Source: Candolleomyces eurysporus (taxonomy: Eukaryota; Basidiomycota; Agaricomycetes; Agaricales; Psathyrellaceae). Taken from it: 19,294 nucleotides of DNA. How positions within the stretch are numbered: the stretch's first letter is position 1; each line of letters opens with the position of its first letter. The stretch covers positions 1 through 19,294 of the forward strand of contig JANBPK010001159.1 in assembly GCA_027579435.1 (NCBI GenBank), written 5' to 3'. Below the pieces are notes generated by a model. The model saw nothing but the letters and a program-made list of their open reading frames with translations. It made no database searches and was not told the origin of the DNA. The translations under genes and the position numbers were made by a program. Of the stretch, positions 18,215 to 19,294 are shown one piece after another.

Positions 18215-19294
18215 CCACATTTTGCAGCCAGAGATTCCCGAAGTAACTTGGCCGTTTCTCGATGATGTACCAGTTGGAGGTCCGAGGAGTCGGTATGAAA
18301 CCAAAGATGGTGGTTATGAGACGATTCCAGAGAACTCAGGAATCCGAAGATTTGTCTGGGAACACTTCGAGAACTTGAATTGAGTGGTCCAGCGCATGAA
18401 GTATTGTGGGGGAACCTTTTCAGGAAAGAAGTCGGTTCTTTGCGCGGAAGAGTTTGTAGTGGTAGGCCACCTATGCACATATGAAGGAAGGAAGCCAATT
18501 CCCGAACGTGTCGAAGTTATACAACGATGGGGACCATGTATGTCTGTGTCCGATGTGAGATCCTTCTTAGGAACCATTGGAACCTTCCGAATCTTTATTA
18601 AGGACTTCGCGAGGCGAGCAGAACCCATTCAACGTTTGACACGAAAAGAAACACACTTCAAATGGGAGGAGGAACAAGAATTAGCAATGGAGGACTTGAA
18701 GAAAGCAGTTCGCGAAGCGCCGTGCTTGCGATCGCTCGATTATGACATCGATACTGAGATTAAACTCTCAGTAGATACCTCCTATATTGCCATCGGATGG
18801 TATATCAGCCAACAAGATGCCGAGGACTTCAAGAAGTGGTGGTACGCTCGTTTCGGGTCAACCCTGCTGACGCCTCGCGAAGCTCGTTACTCACAACCAA
18901 AACGCGAACTCTTCGGTTCGATGCGTGCTCTTGACGAAAACAAATATTGGTTGATCGGCTGTCGACGATTGGTAGTGGAGACGGATGCTCAGTACATTAA
19001 GGGGATGCTTAATAACCCTGAAGATGGACCCAACTGTACAATCAACAGATGGATAGAGCAGATTTTGATGTATCATTTNGAGTTGAGGCATGTGGCAGGA
19101 AAGACCTTTGCAGCAGATGGTCTTTCACGAAGGACAAAGCAGCCGGGAGATCCAGATCCAAAACCTTGGGACCACTCCTATGAGGATCATGACGGTCTCA
19201 GAGGATATACCAAACTCACGAAGAGGATCCTGAGCCTTTGGACTTTGAAGAATTTAAGAGAGAAATAGACACGAGAGGAGGTTATGCTCAGACG
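18215..19294 (+). pseudogene. pol: Pol, second part: RT catalytic palm, RNase H, start of the next domain
   Basis: The RT palm resumes with HILQPEIPEV and the catalytic FLDD (18255-18266, the YVDD-type box). TGA at 18381-18383 interrupts it where a CGA would keep the frame. RT thumb (FSGKKSVLCAEEFVVVGHL, then VRSFLGTIGTFRIFIKDF) and RNase H follow. The RNase H acidic residues are recognisable in LSVDTS (Asp at 18774), SQPKREL (Glu about 18905) and VETDAQ (about 18978); the domain ends in RHVAGKTFAADGLSRR. The frame then stops at TAG 19266, but from about 19223 the -1 frame reads EDPEPLDFEEFKREIDTRGG, so a small indel near 19190-19222 has shifted it. One N lies at 19079. Integrase would follow to the right. 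Confidence 0.87.

Larger units (their letters stand above)
11862..19294 (+). mobile_element. Ty3/gypsy-type LTR retrotransposon, damaged, 3' end outside window
   Basis: The order is LTR candidate, primer site, Gag, protease, RT, RNase H, all on the plus strand, which fits a Ty3/gypsy-type element; integrase and the 3' LTR lie beyond the window. The domain style (RT motif FLDD, then ARYSQPKREL and HVAGKTFAADGLSRR in RNase H) is typical of elements in Agaricomycete genomes. Damage consists of TGA codons at 14964, 15006 and 18381, a 773-bp insertion at 17437, and a shift near 19200. CpG content is far higher than in the left half of the window, so the copy is much younger. Confidence 0.88.

Noticed and set aside
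332..19079. Single N bases at 332, 5003, 5296, 7440, 15031, 16735, 16873 and 19079 as biological breaks
   Set aside because: Isolated Ns, most beside homopolymers, are base-calling ambiguities. Only the one at 7440 coincides with a frame change.
1..19294. CRISPR array, tRNA, rRNA, bacterial operon signals
   Set aside because: No spaced short repeats, cloverleaf or rRNA core was seen, and introns and retroelements show eukaryotic DNA.

Overview
The window is fungal, and most likely basidiomycete (Agaricomycete-type). Three things point that way. A decayed Plavaka-type (CACTA superfamily) transposase is present. The one multi-exon gene has 51-66 nt spliceosomal introns with GTGAGT/GTATGT-like donors. 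The Ty3/gypsy-type polyprotein has the RT-RNase H sequence style common in Agaricomycetes. No rRNA, tRNA, CRISPR array or intact housekeeping gene is visible. The whole window reads as a transposon-rich block in several stages of decay. Eight isolated N bases, most of them beside homopolymers, indicate imperfect base calling.

Layout. (1) Positions 1 to about 8.5 kb are AT-rich and almost without CpG. This part holds two diverged direct repeats about 5.17 kb apart (LTR-like), several foldbacks and hairpins, an unrecognised minus-strand coding relic (about 2.15-2.6 kb), and a Plavaka transposase pseudogene on the plus strand (about 6.5-8.2 kb). (2) Positions 8982-10780, minus strand, hold a six-exon gene of about 508 codons of unknown function. 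It is recoverable almost completely but carries two in-frame TGA codons and one apparent 1-nt deletion. (3) Positions 11.18-11.53 kb hold a 79-bp tandem repeat. (4) From about 11.6 kb to the right edge is a much younger, CpG-rich Ty3/gypsy-type LTR retrotransposon on the plus strand: probable 5' LTR, a primer-binding-site candidate, Gag with a zinc knuckle, an aspartic protease, a reverse transcriptase in the -1 frame, and RNase H. The window ends before the integrase. (5) Inside the RT gene lies a 773-bp TG...CA insert flanked by a perfect 5-bp target duplication (GTTAC), which looks like a solo LTR of a different element.

How it fits together. The retrotransposon would normally make Gag-protease from one frame and RT-RNase H-integrase after a -1 ribosomal shift; a slippery heptamer GGGAAAA sits in the correct phase in the overlap. 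This copy cannot work alone: three in-frame TGA stops, the LTR insertion through the RT palm domain and a frameshift after RNase H all break it. Most nonsense codons in the window are TGA and can be explained by CGA to TGA change, the expected result of methyl-CpG deamination. The CpG-free older half shows the end point of the same process. The most unexplained sequence-level signal is the excess of the palindrome TTCGCGAA throughout the gypsy element, in all three codon phases and in the non-coding leader.
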